Positions 9,173-18,251 are shown, numbered from the stretch's first letter. The stretch is DNA of 64,000 nucleotides from Polyangium mundeleinium (GCF_028369105.1 NZ_JAQNDO010000001.1:7844501-7908500); one strand, 5' to 3'. Made by a program: numbers and translations. Notes: a model not told the origin generated them from the letters alone.

Positions 9173-10527
9173 GGCAATTCTCCCGTCCATGCGACGATGT
9201 CGCCGAGAATGGACCATTCCCGCGCGATGAGCTCCAGGCGTCGCAATCGCAAAAGCTCGAGGTCGCGGCGCGCGGTGAGCACGAGGAGCATCTCCCCCTT
9301 GCCGGCGGTCTTCGTGGCGATCGCCGCGTCGGCGGATGCTTGCGCCGCGGGCAGGGCGGTCGTGTCGATCACCTCGCGGGCGCGGCGCACCTCGGCGCGC
9401 TCGAGCTCGAGGCCCGAGAGGCCCTGCGTGACGAGGCGTCGCTTCACCTCGGCCTCGGAGAGCGCCCGCGCCCGCTCGGCGTCCGCGCGGGCGACCTCGG
9501 CTTGCTTGCGCCGCGCGAAAGGGAAGGTCCACGAGAGGCCGCCGCCGAAGCGCGGCTCGCCCAGGTCTCCGCGGCCCGCGGTCACGATCAAGTTCACAGG
9601 CGGGTGGGCCTCGATCGCCGCGCGCTGCCCCGCCCGCGCGTAAAAGCTCGCCTCGCGCGTCGAGGCGGCCACGTGGGGCGACGCGTCCGCGATCTGCGCG
9701 GCGCCGGCTTCTCCGTACGTCTCGCCCGGGACGGGGGGCATGGCGGACGCGCCGTCGGGTGGCTTGAACATGCGCCCCGTGGCGCGCGCGAGATCCACGA
9801 GCGCGCGCGTGAGATCGGCGCGGCTCTCCTGCAACATCACCATGTACCGCGCGTGCTCCATGCGCGCGAGCTTCTCCTCCTGCAGGGTCGCGTCGCCGGC
9901 TTCGCGCCGCTGCTGATACACCTCCGCCTCCGCGCCGGCGTCGCGCACGATCCCTTCGAGCGTGTGGACCCGCGCCCCCGCCACGAGCGCGGCACCATAG
10001 GCCCGCACGGCGTCGCCCTCGGCCGAGAACTGCGTCACCTCGAACAGGGTCCTTTGCCAGGCGACGAGCGCGTCCGCCTCGTCGATCCTCCGGGCCCGCT
10101 GCCCGGACACTTCGAGCGGAAGCCAGAGGTTCGCCTGCACGGCCGCGTCCTTCGTCACCCCCTGGAGGCCGCGGTCCACGAAGACCTCCAGGTAGGGGTT
10201 GTCGAGCGCCGAGAGCCGCGCGCCTGCGTACGAGGCCTGCGCGACGCCCACGCTTCCCCGTGCGCGCACGACCTCCGGGCCGCGTTCACGCGCGAGCGCC
10301 ATGGCGCGCCCGAGGGAAGGAAAGGCATCCGATGCGGGCAGCGCGGCGGCGTCCGGGGGGGACGCCGCGTCGCCGCGGAGGGCGGCAGAGGTCCTGGGGC
10401 GCTCGTCCGCGCCTGCCGCGCCGGCCGCGAGCAGGCTCGAAAGCAGCGCGGCCAGCACGGGCGAGCGCCGCCGCGCGCGTGAAAGGGCCGCCGCGCCCGA
10501 AATCAATTGGGTCGCAAACGATTTCAT
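9169..10527 (-). CDS. TolC/CzcC-family outer membrane efflux protein
   Basis: Outer membrane channel component of the first tripartite pump. 452 residues begin with a signal peptide (MKSFATQLISGAAALSRARRR, then the hydrophobic PVLAALLSSLLAAGAAGADE). The body has the two repeated long coiled-coil helices of the OEP family, for example YQQRREAGDATLQEEKLA and the C-terminal GKGEMLLVLTARRDLELL. It is the first gene of the operon and overlaps the adaptor start by 4 nt. The 250-nt leader region upstream carries a sigma-54 promoter about 55 nt from the start codon and a pair of palindromic enhancers. Confidence 0.9.
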   Translation of the reverse strand: MKSFATQLISGAAALSRARRRSPVLAALLSSLLAAGAAGADERPRTSAALRGDAASPPDAAALPASDAFPSLGRAMALARERGPEVVRARGSVGVAQASYAGARLSALDNPYLEVFVDRGLQGVTKDAAVQANLWLPLEVSGQRARRIDEADALVAWQRTLFEVTQFSAEGDAVRAYGAALVAGARVHTLEGIVRDAGAEAEVYQQRREAGDATLQEEKLARMEHARYMVMLQESRADLTRALVDLARATGRMFKPPDGASAMPPVPGETYGEAGAAQIADASPHVAASTREASFYARAGQRAAIEAHPPVNLIVTAGRGDLGEPRFGGGLSWTFPFARRKQAEVARADAERARALSEAEVKRRLVTQGLSGLELERAEVRRAREVIDTTALPAAQASADAAIATKTAGKGEMLLVLTARRDLELLRLRRLELIAREWSILGDIVAWTGELP

Positions 10528-10580
10528 CAGGCTGGTTCAACTCCGAAGGGGTGGCGTTAAAATGTCGTTCGAGCGGAGCA

Positions 10581-10596
10581 AGCAGCGGCAATGCCG
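10581..10596 (-). promoter_or_regulatory. Sigma-54 promoter (-24/-12) of the heavy-metal RND operon
   Basis: On the minus strand the sequence CGGCATTGCCGCTGCT has GG and GC exactly 10 nt apart. It matches the other three boxes in this window (YGGCAT-N6-TGCW). Predicted transcription start near 10570, leaving a leader of about 43 nt before the ATG at 10527. Confidence 0.6.
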
Positions 10597-10692
10597 AATG
10601 CCGAAGGAAGCGCGACCGCGACGAGGCGCAGAGCAGGACGCGTGCCACCGCAAAACGAGGCCCCAATCGAGCGCTGGGCCCACGCCCTGGCA

Positions 10693-10725
10693 GGGAATTT
10701 TTCCCAGCCGATCGGGAATTCTTCC
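10693..10725 (-). promoter_or_regulatory. Paired palindromic enhancer sites for the sigma-54 regulator
   Basis: Two GGGAA-N3-TTCC(C) palindromes: GGGAATTTTTCCC at 10693-10705 and GGGAATTCTTCC at 10714-10725, with start points 21 bp (two helical turns) apart. They lie about 100-130 bp upstream of the -24 element at 10595, a usual distance for NtrC-type activators. Within the 250-nt gap between the two RND operons no gene was seen. Confidence 0.62.
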
Positions 10726-10776
10726 TGCCGCTCGGCTGCGCGCAAAGCCGCGGTGGCTCTGGTAGGGGCCTTCCGT

Positions 10777-13700
10777 TCATTCGACGGGCAGCACGTCCTC
10801 GGTCCTTCGCTTGGCGAGAAACACGAACATCGAAGGCACGAGGAAGAGCGACAGGAAGGTGGACGAAGCAAGGCCGCCGGTGACGGCGAGGGCGAGGGGG
10901 CGGTTCGACTCCGTCCCGTGTTCGAGGCCGAGCGCCGTCGGGAGCAAGCTGATGATGGTGGCGAGGCTCGTCATGGCGATCGGGCTGAAGCGCGCGCGCC
11001 CGGCCTCGACGGCCGCTTCAAGGACGTCTTTCCCTTCCTGGAACGCGCGGTTCGCGTGGTCGACGAGCAAGATGCCGTTCGAGACGGCAATGCCGATGAC
11101 CATCAGGATCCCCATCAGCGCGGGAATGGAAAACCCCTCGCGCGCGCCGAGGAGCGCCGCGACGATGCCGACGAGGCACACGGGGATGGTGAACAACATG
11201 ACCAGCGGCAGGCGAAGCGATTTGAATTGAATGGTCATGATCATGAAGACGACCATGACGGCGAGGCCGAGCGCGACCCCGAGGCCGCCGAACGTCGTGC
11301 GCATGAGCTCGACCTGCCCGGCCATGGCGAAATGCACGTCGCGGGTGCGAGGATCCTGCCGGAGCCGCGCTTCGAGGTCGGCGGCGGCGCTGCCGAGATC
11401 CCGCCCCTCGGTCTGCATGAGGACGTGCGCGACGCGCTGGAGGTGGTTGCGCTCGATGGAGATGGGCCCCGCGGATCGCTCGATCGTGCCATAACTGCCG
11501 AGGGTGACGGCGCCCGAGGCCGTCGCGCGGATCGGGATCTCGCGGAGCCGGTCGGCCTCGCTCACGATCCCGCGATCGTACGCGGTGACCACGTAATACG
11601 ACTGGCCATTCGAGCCGTCGACCCAGACCGAGGGCGCATTGATGTTGCCGAGCGTCGCTTCGAGCGTCGTCTGCGCCGCGGCGCGCGCGGTCACGCCGAC
11701 GAGGCCGGCTTCCTGCCGGTCGGTGGCGAGGCGGAGCTCCGGGTACTCGAGGTCGAGCGTGGTGTAGATGTCGCGCACGCCCGGCACGGTCCGCGCGACC
11801 TCGGAGACGGCGCGGGCCTGGGCGTCGAGCTCTTCGAGGTTGTCGCCGCGCACCTCGACGACGAGCGGGGCCATGTATCCATTCGAGAAGACGCTGGCCA
11901 CGAGCCCGCCGGGCGCCTGCAAGAACTCCACGCCGGGAAAACGACGCGCGAGGATGCCGCGCATCTTGTCGGCGATCTCGCGCTGCGAATGCGAGCGCTT
12001 TTCGGGCGGCACGAGCGCGACACGGAGAAACCCCATGTGCGGGCCGGCGTTCGGGCTGTTCATCTTCGCGCGGGCCTTGCTCGGGGCCCCGACGTTCATG
12101 AGCACGAGCTCGACCTCGTCCTTGGGCAATTCCTCGCGGAGCGCCTGCCCGATCTCCTGGAAAATGCGCGTCGACTCTTCGAGCGAGGTCCCGGGCGCGA
12201 GGCGCACGTAGACGCGCTCCATCGATTCGTCGATCTCCGGGAAAAACGCGCTCGGAAGGCGAGTGGCGCCGTAGGCGCTGGCCACGACGAGCACGACGGC
12301 CGCGAGAACGACCGCGCCCCGGTGTTCGAGCGCCGCCCGGAGCGCCGCCGCATACGCCCCCGCGAGCCTCTCGACGGCCCGTTCGAGCCCACGCGCGAGT
12401 TTCCCCGGTTCGCCGTGGCCGAGCAGGTAACGGCAGGCGACGGGCGTCACCAGCATGCTCACGAAGTATCCGGCGACCATCGCCGAGGCGACGGTGAGCG
12501 CGAGCGGGGAAAAGAGCTTCTTCGCGAGCCCGGTCAAGAGGACGACCGGCAGGAGCACCGCGATCGTGCAGAGCGACGCGGCGAGCGCGGGCCCGGCGAC
12601 GAGGTTCGCGCCCCGGAGCGCGGCCGTCGCGTCGTCCTCACCGGCGAGCCGCCTGCGGTGAATGGATTCGAGCACGACGACCGAGATGTCGACGAGCGGC
12701 CCCATGGCGAGCGTCAGCCCGCCCAGCGTGAAGGCATTGAGGGATTGGCCGGTCGCGTAGAGCACGAGCAGGATGACCGCGAAGCTGAGCGGCACGGAGA
12801 TGGCCGCGATGAGCACCGAGCGCCCGCTCTGGAGGAAGATCAGGATGACGCCCGCGATGAGGAAAAGCGCCTGCACGATCTCGCGCCCGAGCCCCTTCAT
12901 CGCGCCCTCGACGAACGTCGATTGATCGAAGATGGGCTGCACGACCATCCCGGGCGGGAGCTCCGGCAGGTGCGCGAGCGCCTCGCGGATCGATTCGACG
13001 ATCTGCACCGTGTTCCCGCCGGGGATCCGCAGCACGTTGAGGTAGACGGCCGGTTTTCCATCGACGGAGACGAACTGCGTGGGGAGCGTGCCGCCGTCCT
13101 CGACCGTGGCCACGTCGCGCACGAGCACCGGGTGGCCGCCCACGATCTTCACGACGGCCTCGCCGATGTCCGAGACACGCGGCGCGACCGCGTTCGTATA
13201 GACATTCGCCTCGAAGCCCGCGCCCATGAAGCGGCCTGAGGGCAGGAGCGCGTTGGCCTTGTCCACCGCGGCGGCGATCTCGCCCGAGGTCACGCCGCGC
13301 GCCTCGGCGCGCACGGGGTCGACGACGACGTTGATCTGACGCTCGCGGCCGCCGTTCGGCGAGGCGCTGGCCACGCCCGGGATGCCTTCGATGATGGGCT
13401 CGACGGTGTTGACCGCAAAATCATAAAGCTGCGGCCCGGTGAGCCCGCCCCCGTGGACGGCGATCTGGATGAGCGGGGCGTTCGAGGGATCGTATTGCAA
13501 AACGAACGGCGGCAAGACGCCGAGCGTCTTCGGGACGGACGACATCGCGAACGCGACCTGCTGCTGCACCAGCGATTGCGCGGCGTTGAGGTCCGTCCCC
13601 CATTTGAGCCACACGTAAATGATGCTGAGGCTGTTTCGGGACTCGCTCTTGATGTGGTCGACGCCGGGCGTGGCCGCGATGAACTTTTCAAGGCGCCAGG

Positions 13701-13884
13701 TGATCGTCTTTTCGACGTCCTTGGGCCCGAGCCCCGAGGCGAGCGTGCCGACGATGAGCACGGGCGGCGTGAGCTCGGGGAAGGTGTCGACGGCCATCCG
13801 CGGCGTGACGACCGCGGAGAAGACCATCAATGCAATGCTGAGGACGAGCACCGCCAGCGGATTTCGGAGCGCGACGCGGGTCAT
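10777..13884 (-). CDS. RND efflux pump, inner-membrane transporter (AcrB/MdtB-like)
   Basis: 1035-residue RND permease of the second tripartite system. The N-terminus MTRVALRNPLAVLVLSIALM and porter start MAVDTFPELTPPVLIV are typical. The TM4 segment reads GPLVDISVVVLE, with Asp399 and Glu406; the second aspartate of the AcrB-type Asp-Asp pair is replaced by Ile, so it is neither a standard multidrug nor a standard heavy-metal relay. The C-terminal half shows GIAVSNGILLVDHANRA. The ATG overlaps the adaptor stop as ATGA. The genes are ordered outer membrane protein - adaptor - pump, as in the first system. Substrate unknown. Confidence 0.92.
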   Translation of the reverse strand: MTRVALRNPLAVLVLSIALMVFSAVVTPRMAVDTFPELTPPVLIVGTLASGLGPKDVEKTITWRLEKFIAATPGVDHIKSESRNSLSIIYVWLKWGTDLNAAQSLVQQQVAFAMSSVPKTLGVLPPFVLQYDPSNAPLIQIAVHGGGLTGPQLYDFAVNTVEPIIEGIPGVASASPNGGRERQINVVVDPVRAEARGVTSGEIAAAVDKANALLPSGRFMGAGFEANVYTNAVAPRVSDIGEAVVKIVGGHPVLVRDVATVEDGGTLPTQFVSVDGKPAVYLNVLRIPGGNTVQIVESIREALAHLPELPPGMVVQPIFDQSTFVEGAMKGLGREIVQALFLIAGVILIFLQSGRSVLIAAISVPLSFAVILLVLYATGQSLNAFTLGGLTLAMGPLVDISVVVLESIHRRRLAGEDDATAALRGANLVAGPALAASLCTIAVLLPVVLLTGLAKKLFSPLALTVASAMVAGYFVSMLVTPVACRYLLGHGEPGKLARGLERAVERLAGAYAAALRAALEHRGAVVLAAVVLVVASAYGATRLPSAFFPEIDESMERVYVRLAPGTSLEESTRIFQEIGQALREELPKDEVELVLMNVGAPSKARAKMNSPNAGPHMGFLRVALVPPEKRSHSQREIADKMRGILARRFPGVEFLQAPGGLVASVFSNGYMAPLVVEVRGDNLEELDAQARAVSEVARTVPGVRDIYTTLDLEYPELRLATDRQEAGLVGVTARAAAQTTLEATLGNINAPSVWVDGSNGQSYYVVTAYDRGIVSEADRLREIPIRATASGAVTLGSYGTIERSAGPISIERNHLQRVAHVLMQTEGRDLGSAAADLEARLRQDPRTRDVHFAMAGQVELMRTTFGGLGVALGLAVMVVFMIMTIQFKSLRLPLVMLFTIPVCLVGIVAALLGAREGFSIPALMGILMVIGIAVSNGILLVDHANRAFQEGKDVLEAAVEAGRARFSPIAMTSLATIISLLPTALGLEHGTESNRPLALAVTGGLASSTFLSLFLVPSMFVFLAKRRTEDVLPVE

Positions 13885-15053
13885 CGGACCGCGCCTCCCG
13901 AGGGCGCCGGCGCGGAAACGGGCACGAGGGACGGCACGGGCGCGGCAGAGCCTTCGACCTTCGCGCGCACCACGTCGCCATTGCGGATCTGCGCCCGGCC
14001 TTCGACCACGAGGAGGGAGCCGGGCAAGATCGAGGGCTCGACGAAGAGGCTCTTTCCGGTCTCGCCGAGGACACGCACCGTGGCCTTTCGCGCGATGTCT
14101 CCTTCGACGATGACCACGGTCGCCTTGGATCCGCGCACCGTCGCCGCGCGCAGCGGCAGCTCGATGGCGGGCGCGGGCGCGCCGACCTCGGTGAAGACCT
14201 CGGCCGTGGTCCCCACGGGCAACGTGCGCTCCGGGTCGGGTACGTCGATTTCGACGTGCAACGTACGGGTCACCGGATCCGCCGCCGGGGAGCGCCGCGC
14301 GACACGCGCCGCCATTTCTTTCCCCGTCGCGAGCAAGCGGAGCTTGACCTCGGCGCCCGGCGTGACCGCCTGGAAATCGACCTCGGGGACGTCGGCCGTG
14401 ACGCGGACGATGGCGCGATCGACCATCGAGACGAGCGCCGTCCCGGGCCGGACGAAGGTGCCGGGATCGAGGTTGCGCCGGGTGATTTCGCCGTCGAACG
14501 GCGCCTTGAGCACGCAATCGTTCACTTCGAGCGCCTTGCCCGCGAGCTCGGCCCGGAGCGCCCGGAGCTGCGCCTCGGCCGCGGCGCTCTGCGCGATCTT
14601 TTGCTCGGCCTCGTTCTTGGAGACGAATCCGTCGTCGACGAGGCCTTGCACGCGCGCCGCCTCGCTCGCGATGGCCCGCTGCCGCTGATCGAGCGCGCGG
14701 GCCTGCATGGCGACGCTCTGGCTCTCCGTGGACGCGCTCCGGCAATCGAGCGTCGCGAGCACCTGCCCGCGCTTGACGACGTCCCCCGGCCGCACGAGCA
14801 CCGTCTCGACATAGGCCGCGACGAGCTGCGGGCCGACGTTCGCCTCCTGCCACGGCGCGAGCGTGCCCACGAAGCGCCGCGTGGGCCGGTACGTGGCCTC
14901 GCGCGCCGGCACCACGGTCGCGCCCTTCGGCTGCGCCGAGAGTGGCGTCACGTTCGACGCCTTCGCCCGGACGAGCAGCGCCGCGCCTCCGCCGAGCGCC
15001 ACGAGCAGCGTCGCGCCGAGCGCCCCGATCAACCGCCGATCCATCCGCTTCAT
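13881..15053 (-). CDS. RND efflux periplasmic adaptor (AcrA/MdtA-like)
   Basis: 390-residue membrane fusion protein of the second pump. An N-terminal signal anchor (RLIGALGATLLVALGGGAAL) is followed by the lipoyl half PGDVVKRGQVLATLDCR, a helical hairpin (ALDQRQRAIASEAARVQG) and the second lipoyl half LKAPFDGEITRRNLDPGTFV. The start codon overlaps the stop of the outer membrane gene (TGATG), and the stop overlaps the pump start (ATGA), so the three proteins are translationally coupled. Confidence 0.91.
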   Translation of the reverse strand: MKRMDRRLIGALGATLLVALGGGAALLVRAKASNVTPLSAQPKGATVVPAREATYRPTRRFVGTLAPWQEANVGPQLVAAYVETVLVRPGDVVKRGQVLATLDCRSASTESQSVAMQARALDQRQRAIASEAARVQGLVDDGFVSKNEAEQKIAQSAAAEAQLRALRAELAGKALEVNDCVLKAPFDGEITRRNLDPGTFVRPGTALVSMVDRAIVRVTADVPEVDFQAVTPGAEVKLRLLATGKEMAARVARRSPAADPVTRTLHVEIDVPDPERTLPVGTTAEVFTEVGAPAPAIELPLRAATVRGSKATVVIVEGDIARKATVRVLGETGKSLFVEPSILPGSLLVVEGRAQIRNGDVVRAKVEGSAAPVPSLVPVSAPAPSGGAVR

Positions 15054-16474
15054 CAGCGCACCTCCGCCACGGCCCGCTGGAGCGCAGCCCGCGCCCTCGC
15101 CACGGCAAAACCACCAACCGCCCGCTCGACCTCGGCCTCGACCCGCAACGCCTCGGCGTCGACGAGCTCCAGCATCGTCCCGAGGCCGGCCTTGAACCGC
15201 GCCTCGGCCTGCTCGTGGTTCGCCCGTGCCGCAGCCGCCGCGCGCTCGAGGGCCCCGAGCGCCTGGCGCGCGGCCACGAGGCCGAGGTGGGCCTGCCGCA
15301 CGGCCGCCTCCTGCATCACGCGTGTCGCCTGGAGCTCCGCCTCGCGCACGTCCTCGACCTCGCGCAGCGCGTCGCGCCGGGCCACGAGCACCGGATCGTA
15401 GATCGGGACGCTCAGCACCACGCCCACGTCCCAGTTCGGCACGAGCGGCGCGAAGCCGTGCCCGCCCACGGTCGACCCATTCGACGGCGGCGCGCCGCCC
15501 GCGCGCCCCGAGATCGCGGCGGTCAGGAAGAGGTCCGGGCGCATCATCGCCGCGGCCGCGCGTGTCTCGGCCTTCGCGAGGTCGACCCGCGCCCTGGCCT
15601 CGTGCATCTCGGCGCTGCCTCTCCGCGCGCGTTCGAGCAGCTCGTCGAGGGATCCGAGCGCCTCCTCCTCGCTCGCCTCGTCGCCCGCGTCGAGCGCCGC
15701 GTCGGGCACGCCCACGACGGCCGCGAACACGGCCTGCGCGGCGGCGAGCGAGCCCTGGGCCCGCACCTTCGCGACCTCGAACCGCGCGACCTCGGCCTCG
15801 GCGCGGGCGAGCTCGACCGGCGTTCGAAGGCCCGCGCCGACGCCCGCGCGCGCCGCGTCCCGATGCGCCGCGGCCCTGCCCGCGGCTTCGTCGGCGGCTC
15901 GAGCGACCGATTTCGCCGCGCGCACGGCCCAGTACGCCTCGGTGACCTGCAAGGCCACGTCGAGCTTCGCGCCCTCGGCGCGCTGCCGTTCGAGCTCGGC
16001 CTGGGCGTCGAGGGCCGCGGTCTGCGCGGCGATCCGGCCAAAATCGAAGATCTCCTGCCGCACGCCGACCGCCACGAGGGTCGAGGCGTAGGGCGTGAAG
16101 TCCGGCTCGGGCGAGATGCGGGTCGCGCCGATCCGCGGCAGGTCGACGCGAGGGTTCGAGAGGATGGTCGCCGTGGAGTTGTTGACCGTCGAGCCGATGA
16201 TCTGCGCTGTCGCGCCGACGGAAGGAAGCCACTGCGCCCGGGGCACGAGCGCCGCGGCGCGCGCCGCCTGCACACGCGCCCGCACCACGAGGAGATCCGG
16301 ATTCCGCTTCTCGGCAAACGTGATCGCCTCGCGCAGCGAAAACGCCCGCACGCCCGGCGCCTCGGCGACGGCGACGGCGGCCTCCTGCGCGGACGAGGCA
16401 CGCGGCACGAGCAGCAGGCCGAGCGAAAGCAGAGCCATCCACCGCCACCGTACGGCGCGATCCTCGTGAAGCAT
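15053..16474 (-). CDS. TolC-family outer membrane efflux protein
   Basis: 473-residue outer membrane channel of the second pump. With the ATG at 16474 the N-terminus is basic followed by MALLSLGLLLVPRASSAQ, a good signal peptide; the body has the OEP coiled-coil repeats (SLREAITFAEKRNPDLLVVR and VRQEIFDFGRIAAQT). A sigma-54 box sits so close (predicted start of transcription near 16476) that the ATG at 16438, with GGTGG upstream and a 38-nt leader, is a real alternative start. It is divergent from the histidine kinase gene and shares its enhancer region. Confidence 0.88.
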   Translation of the reverse strand: MLHEDRAVRWRWMALLSLGLLLVPRASSAQEAAVAVAEAPGVRAFSLREAITFAEKRNPDLLVVRARVQAARAAALVPRAQWLPSVGATAQIIGSTVNNSTATILSNPRVDLPRIGATRISPEPDFTPYASTLVAVGVRQEIFDFGRIAAQTAALDAQAELERQRAEGAKLDVALQVTEAYWAVRAAKSVARAADEAAGRAAAHRDAARAGVGAGLRTPVELARAEAEVARFEVAKVRAQGSLAAAQAVFAAVVGVPDAALDAGDEASEEEALGSLDELLERARRGSAEMHEARARVDLAKAETRAAAAMMRPDLFLTAAISGRAGGAPPSNGSTVGGHGFAPLVPNWDVGVVLSVPIYDPVLVARRDALREVEDVREAELQATRVMQEAAVRQAHLGLVAARQALGALERAAAAARANHEQAEARFKAGLGTMLELVDAEALRVEAEVERAVGGFAVARARAALQRAVAEVR

Positions 16475-16486
16475 GCCAGCCGTAGG

Positions 16487-16502
16487 AGCACCAACGATGC
16501 CA
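16487..16502 (-). promoter_or_regulatory. Sigma-54 promoter (-24/-12) of the second RND operon
   Basis: Minus-strand TGGCATCGTTGGTGCT has the GG-N10-GC spacing (GG at 16501-16500, GC at 16489-16488). It faces away from the kinase promoter, and the palindromic enhancers lie between the two. Confidence 0.66.
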
Positions 16503-16558
16503 ACGGGTCCGGCGCGCCGAATCGCTGGAGATCCGGGGTTCGACCCTGGCCCCGGGAC

Positions 16559-16593
16559 GGGAAAATTTCCCCATCGGTCAGGGAATTTTTCCC
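16559..16593. promoter_or_regulatory. Paired palindromic enhancer sites shared by two divergent sigma-54 promoters
   Basis: GGGAAAATTTCCC (16559-16571) and GGGAATTTTTCCC (16581-16593) are perfect or near-perfect 13-bp palindromes, start points 22 bp apart. The second is extended by CA/TG. They lie 46-80 bp from the -24 element of the rightward kinase promoter and 57-92 bp from that of the leftward RND operon, so one activator oligomer could serve both. Confidence 0.68.
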
Positions 16594-16638
16594 TGCACGG
16601 GCTCCCGGCCCCGCGCAGGATGGAGCCTCGCTCCGCGG

Positions 16639-16654
16639 TGGCATGCGCGCTGCA
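16639..16654 (+). promoter_or_regulatory. Sigma-54 promoter (-24/-12) of the kinase/regulator pair
   Basis: TGGCATGCGCGCTGCA has GG (16640-16641) and GC (16652-16653) separated by 10 nt. Predicted transcription start near 16665, about 20 nt before the ATG at 16686. The presence of this box in front of its own regulator implies positive autoregulation. Confidence 0.66.
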
Positions 16655-16685
16655 GGCAGATCCGCCGCGGGAACACGCCCTCGCC

Positions 16686-18251
16686 ATGCGCTCCTCCTCG
16701 CCTCCCCTTCCCCTTCGGACGCTCCCTGCGCAGATCACGCGGTCGATCGGGCGCGGCTGGCTCGTCTGGACGGCGGCGCTCGGGGTCCTCGTGATCACGA
16801 CGCTCGCGCTGCTCGACGAGCAACGCGAGTACGAAGGCGCGCTCGTGGCCCTCACGCAGCAGCAGCAGATGCTCGCGCTCCTGCTCTCGGACGAGCTCGC
16901 GGCGCGGCTCGCGGCGGTGCGGCGGGATGCCCTCCTCGTGGCGGACGACGTCTCGGCCGGCCACGGGCCCTCGGAGGGGATGCGAAAGGCCTACCCGAGC
17001 ATCGAGATCCGCTCCGCGTCGGAGAGCGCGCCGAGCCTCCACCCGCCGCGGACGATGTCGGTACGCGTGCCCTCGACCGAAGGGCGCACCGTCGAGCTGA
17101 CGGTGCCCGTCGCGTGGGTCATGGGCCCCTCGGCGCGGATCGAGCGCCCGGACGAGCTCGTGGTCCTCGTCCGGCCGCCCGACGAGGAGCTGTGGCAAGC
17201 GGCCGACGGGCGGCAGATCCAGAGTGATCCGCTCACGCGCGCGGCGAACGAGGGCCACGACACGACGCGGATCGAGCGGGCCGACGCGGTCGCGCTCGGG
17301 CTGCCGGACCGAAGGGCCGTGGCCGCCGTGGACGCCACCGACACAGGGACGCTCGGCCGGTGGACGACCGCGGTCGTGGCGAGCGCGTCGCAGGAGCGAG
17401 ACCGCTGGGAGCGGGCCCGCAGCCGCCTGCTCATCGGCGTGCTCGTGCCGTGCGCGCTCATCGTCGCATTCGGCGCGACGGCCTTGCGGCGGCAGCGGCG
17501 CGAGCTCGAGCTCGAAAAGCAGCTCGCCCTCGCCGCGCTGGTCCGCGAGAGCGACGAGCAGCTCGCACGGGCGAGCCGCGCGGCCACGACAGGCACGCTG
17601 GCGATGGGAATCGCGCACGAGATCTCCACGCCGCTCGGGGTCATCGTCGGCCGCGCCGAGCAACTCGCGGCCCGCGTCGGCGAGGATCCGAAGGCGGCGC
17701 GCGCGGTGCGCACCATCGGCGAGCAGGCCGATCGCATCACCCAGGTCGTGCGGGGCTTTCTCGACCTCGCCCGCGGCGGCTCCCCCTCGCTGCGCCCCGT
17801 CGACCCGGGCGACGTCGCGCGTGGTGCCCTGCGCCTCGTGGAGCATCGGTTCGTCGCCGCGCGGGTCGCGCTCGTGACGCTCGTGGACGACGATTTGCCC
17901 ACGCTCGCGGGAGACCTGCGCCTGCTCGAACACGCGGTCGTGAACCTCCTGCTCAATGCCTGCGAGGCGAGCGGCCCCGGGATGCAGGTCGCGCTCTCGG
18001 TGCGCGGCGCGGAGGCGGGCGTCGATTTCGTCGTCGAGGACCGCGGCGCCGGCATCCGGCCCGAGGACATCGCCCGCGCGACCGAGCCCTTTTTCACGAC
18101 GAAGCCCCGAGGCTCGGGCCTCGGCCTCGCGATCGTCCACGAGATCGTGAACATCCACCGCGGCGCGCTCGTGCTCGAACCCCACGAGGGCGGCGGCACC
18201 CGCGCGCGCATTCACATCCCCGCCCAAGGCGAGGAGGGCCCCGATGCCTGA
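16686..18251 (+). CDS. Membrane sensor histidine kinase of a sigma-54 two-component system
   Basis: 521 residues. Two membrane helices (about 20-40, GWLVWTAALGVLVITTLALL; and about 247-267, LLIGVLVPCALIVAFGATAL) enclose a periplasmic sensor of roughly 200 residues. Then a HisKA box MGIAHEISTPLGVIVG with His311, and an HATPase domain with LLLNACEASGPG (N box), EDRGAGIRPED (G1) and GSGLGLAIVHEIV (G2). This layout is that of NtrB/ZraS-type kinases. The start at 16686 follows a sigma-54 promoter by about 20 nt; the longer open frame upstream covers the promoter and is rejected. Its end overlaps the regulator by 8 nt. The periplasmic ligand is unknown; metal or envelope stress is inferred from the efflux targets. 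Confidence 0.9.
   Translation: MRSSSPPLPLRTLPAQITRSIGRGWLVWTAALGVLVITTLALLDEQREYEGALVALTQQQQMLALLLSDELAARLAAVRRDALLVADDVSAGHGPSEGMRKAYPSIEIRSASESAPSLHPPRTMSVRVPSTEGRTVELTVPVAWVMGPSARIERPDELVVLVRPPDEELWQAADGRQIQSDPLTRAANEGHDTTRIERADAVALGLPDRRAVAAVDATDTGTLGRWTTAVVASASQERDRWERARSRLLIGVLVPCALIVAFGATALRRQRRELELEKQLALAALVRESDEQLARASRAATTGTLAMGIAHEISTPLGVIVGRAEQLAARVGEDPKAARAVRTIGEQADRITQVVRGFLDLARGGSPSLRPVDPGDVARGALRLVEHRFVAARVALVTLVDDDLPTLAGDLRLLEHAVVNLLLNACEASGPGMQVALSVRGAEAGVDFVVEDRGAGIRPEDIARATEPFFTTKPRGSGLGLAIVHEIVNIHRGALVLEPHEGGGTRARIHIPAQGEEGPDA

Noticed and set aside
16473-16685. Upstream start for the histidine kinase at 16473
   Set aside because: The extra 71 codons would cover the enhancers and the -24/-12 box and show no signal or domain features.
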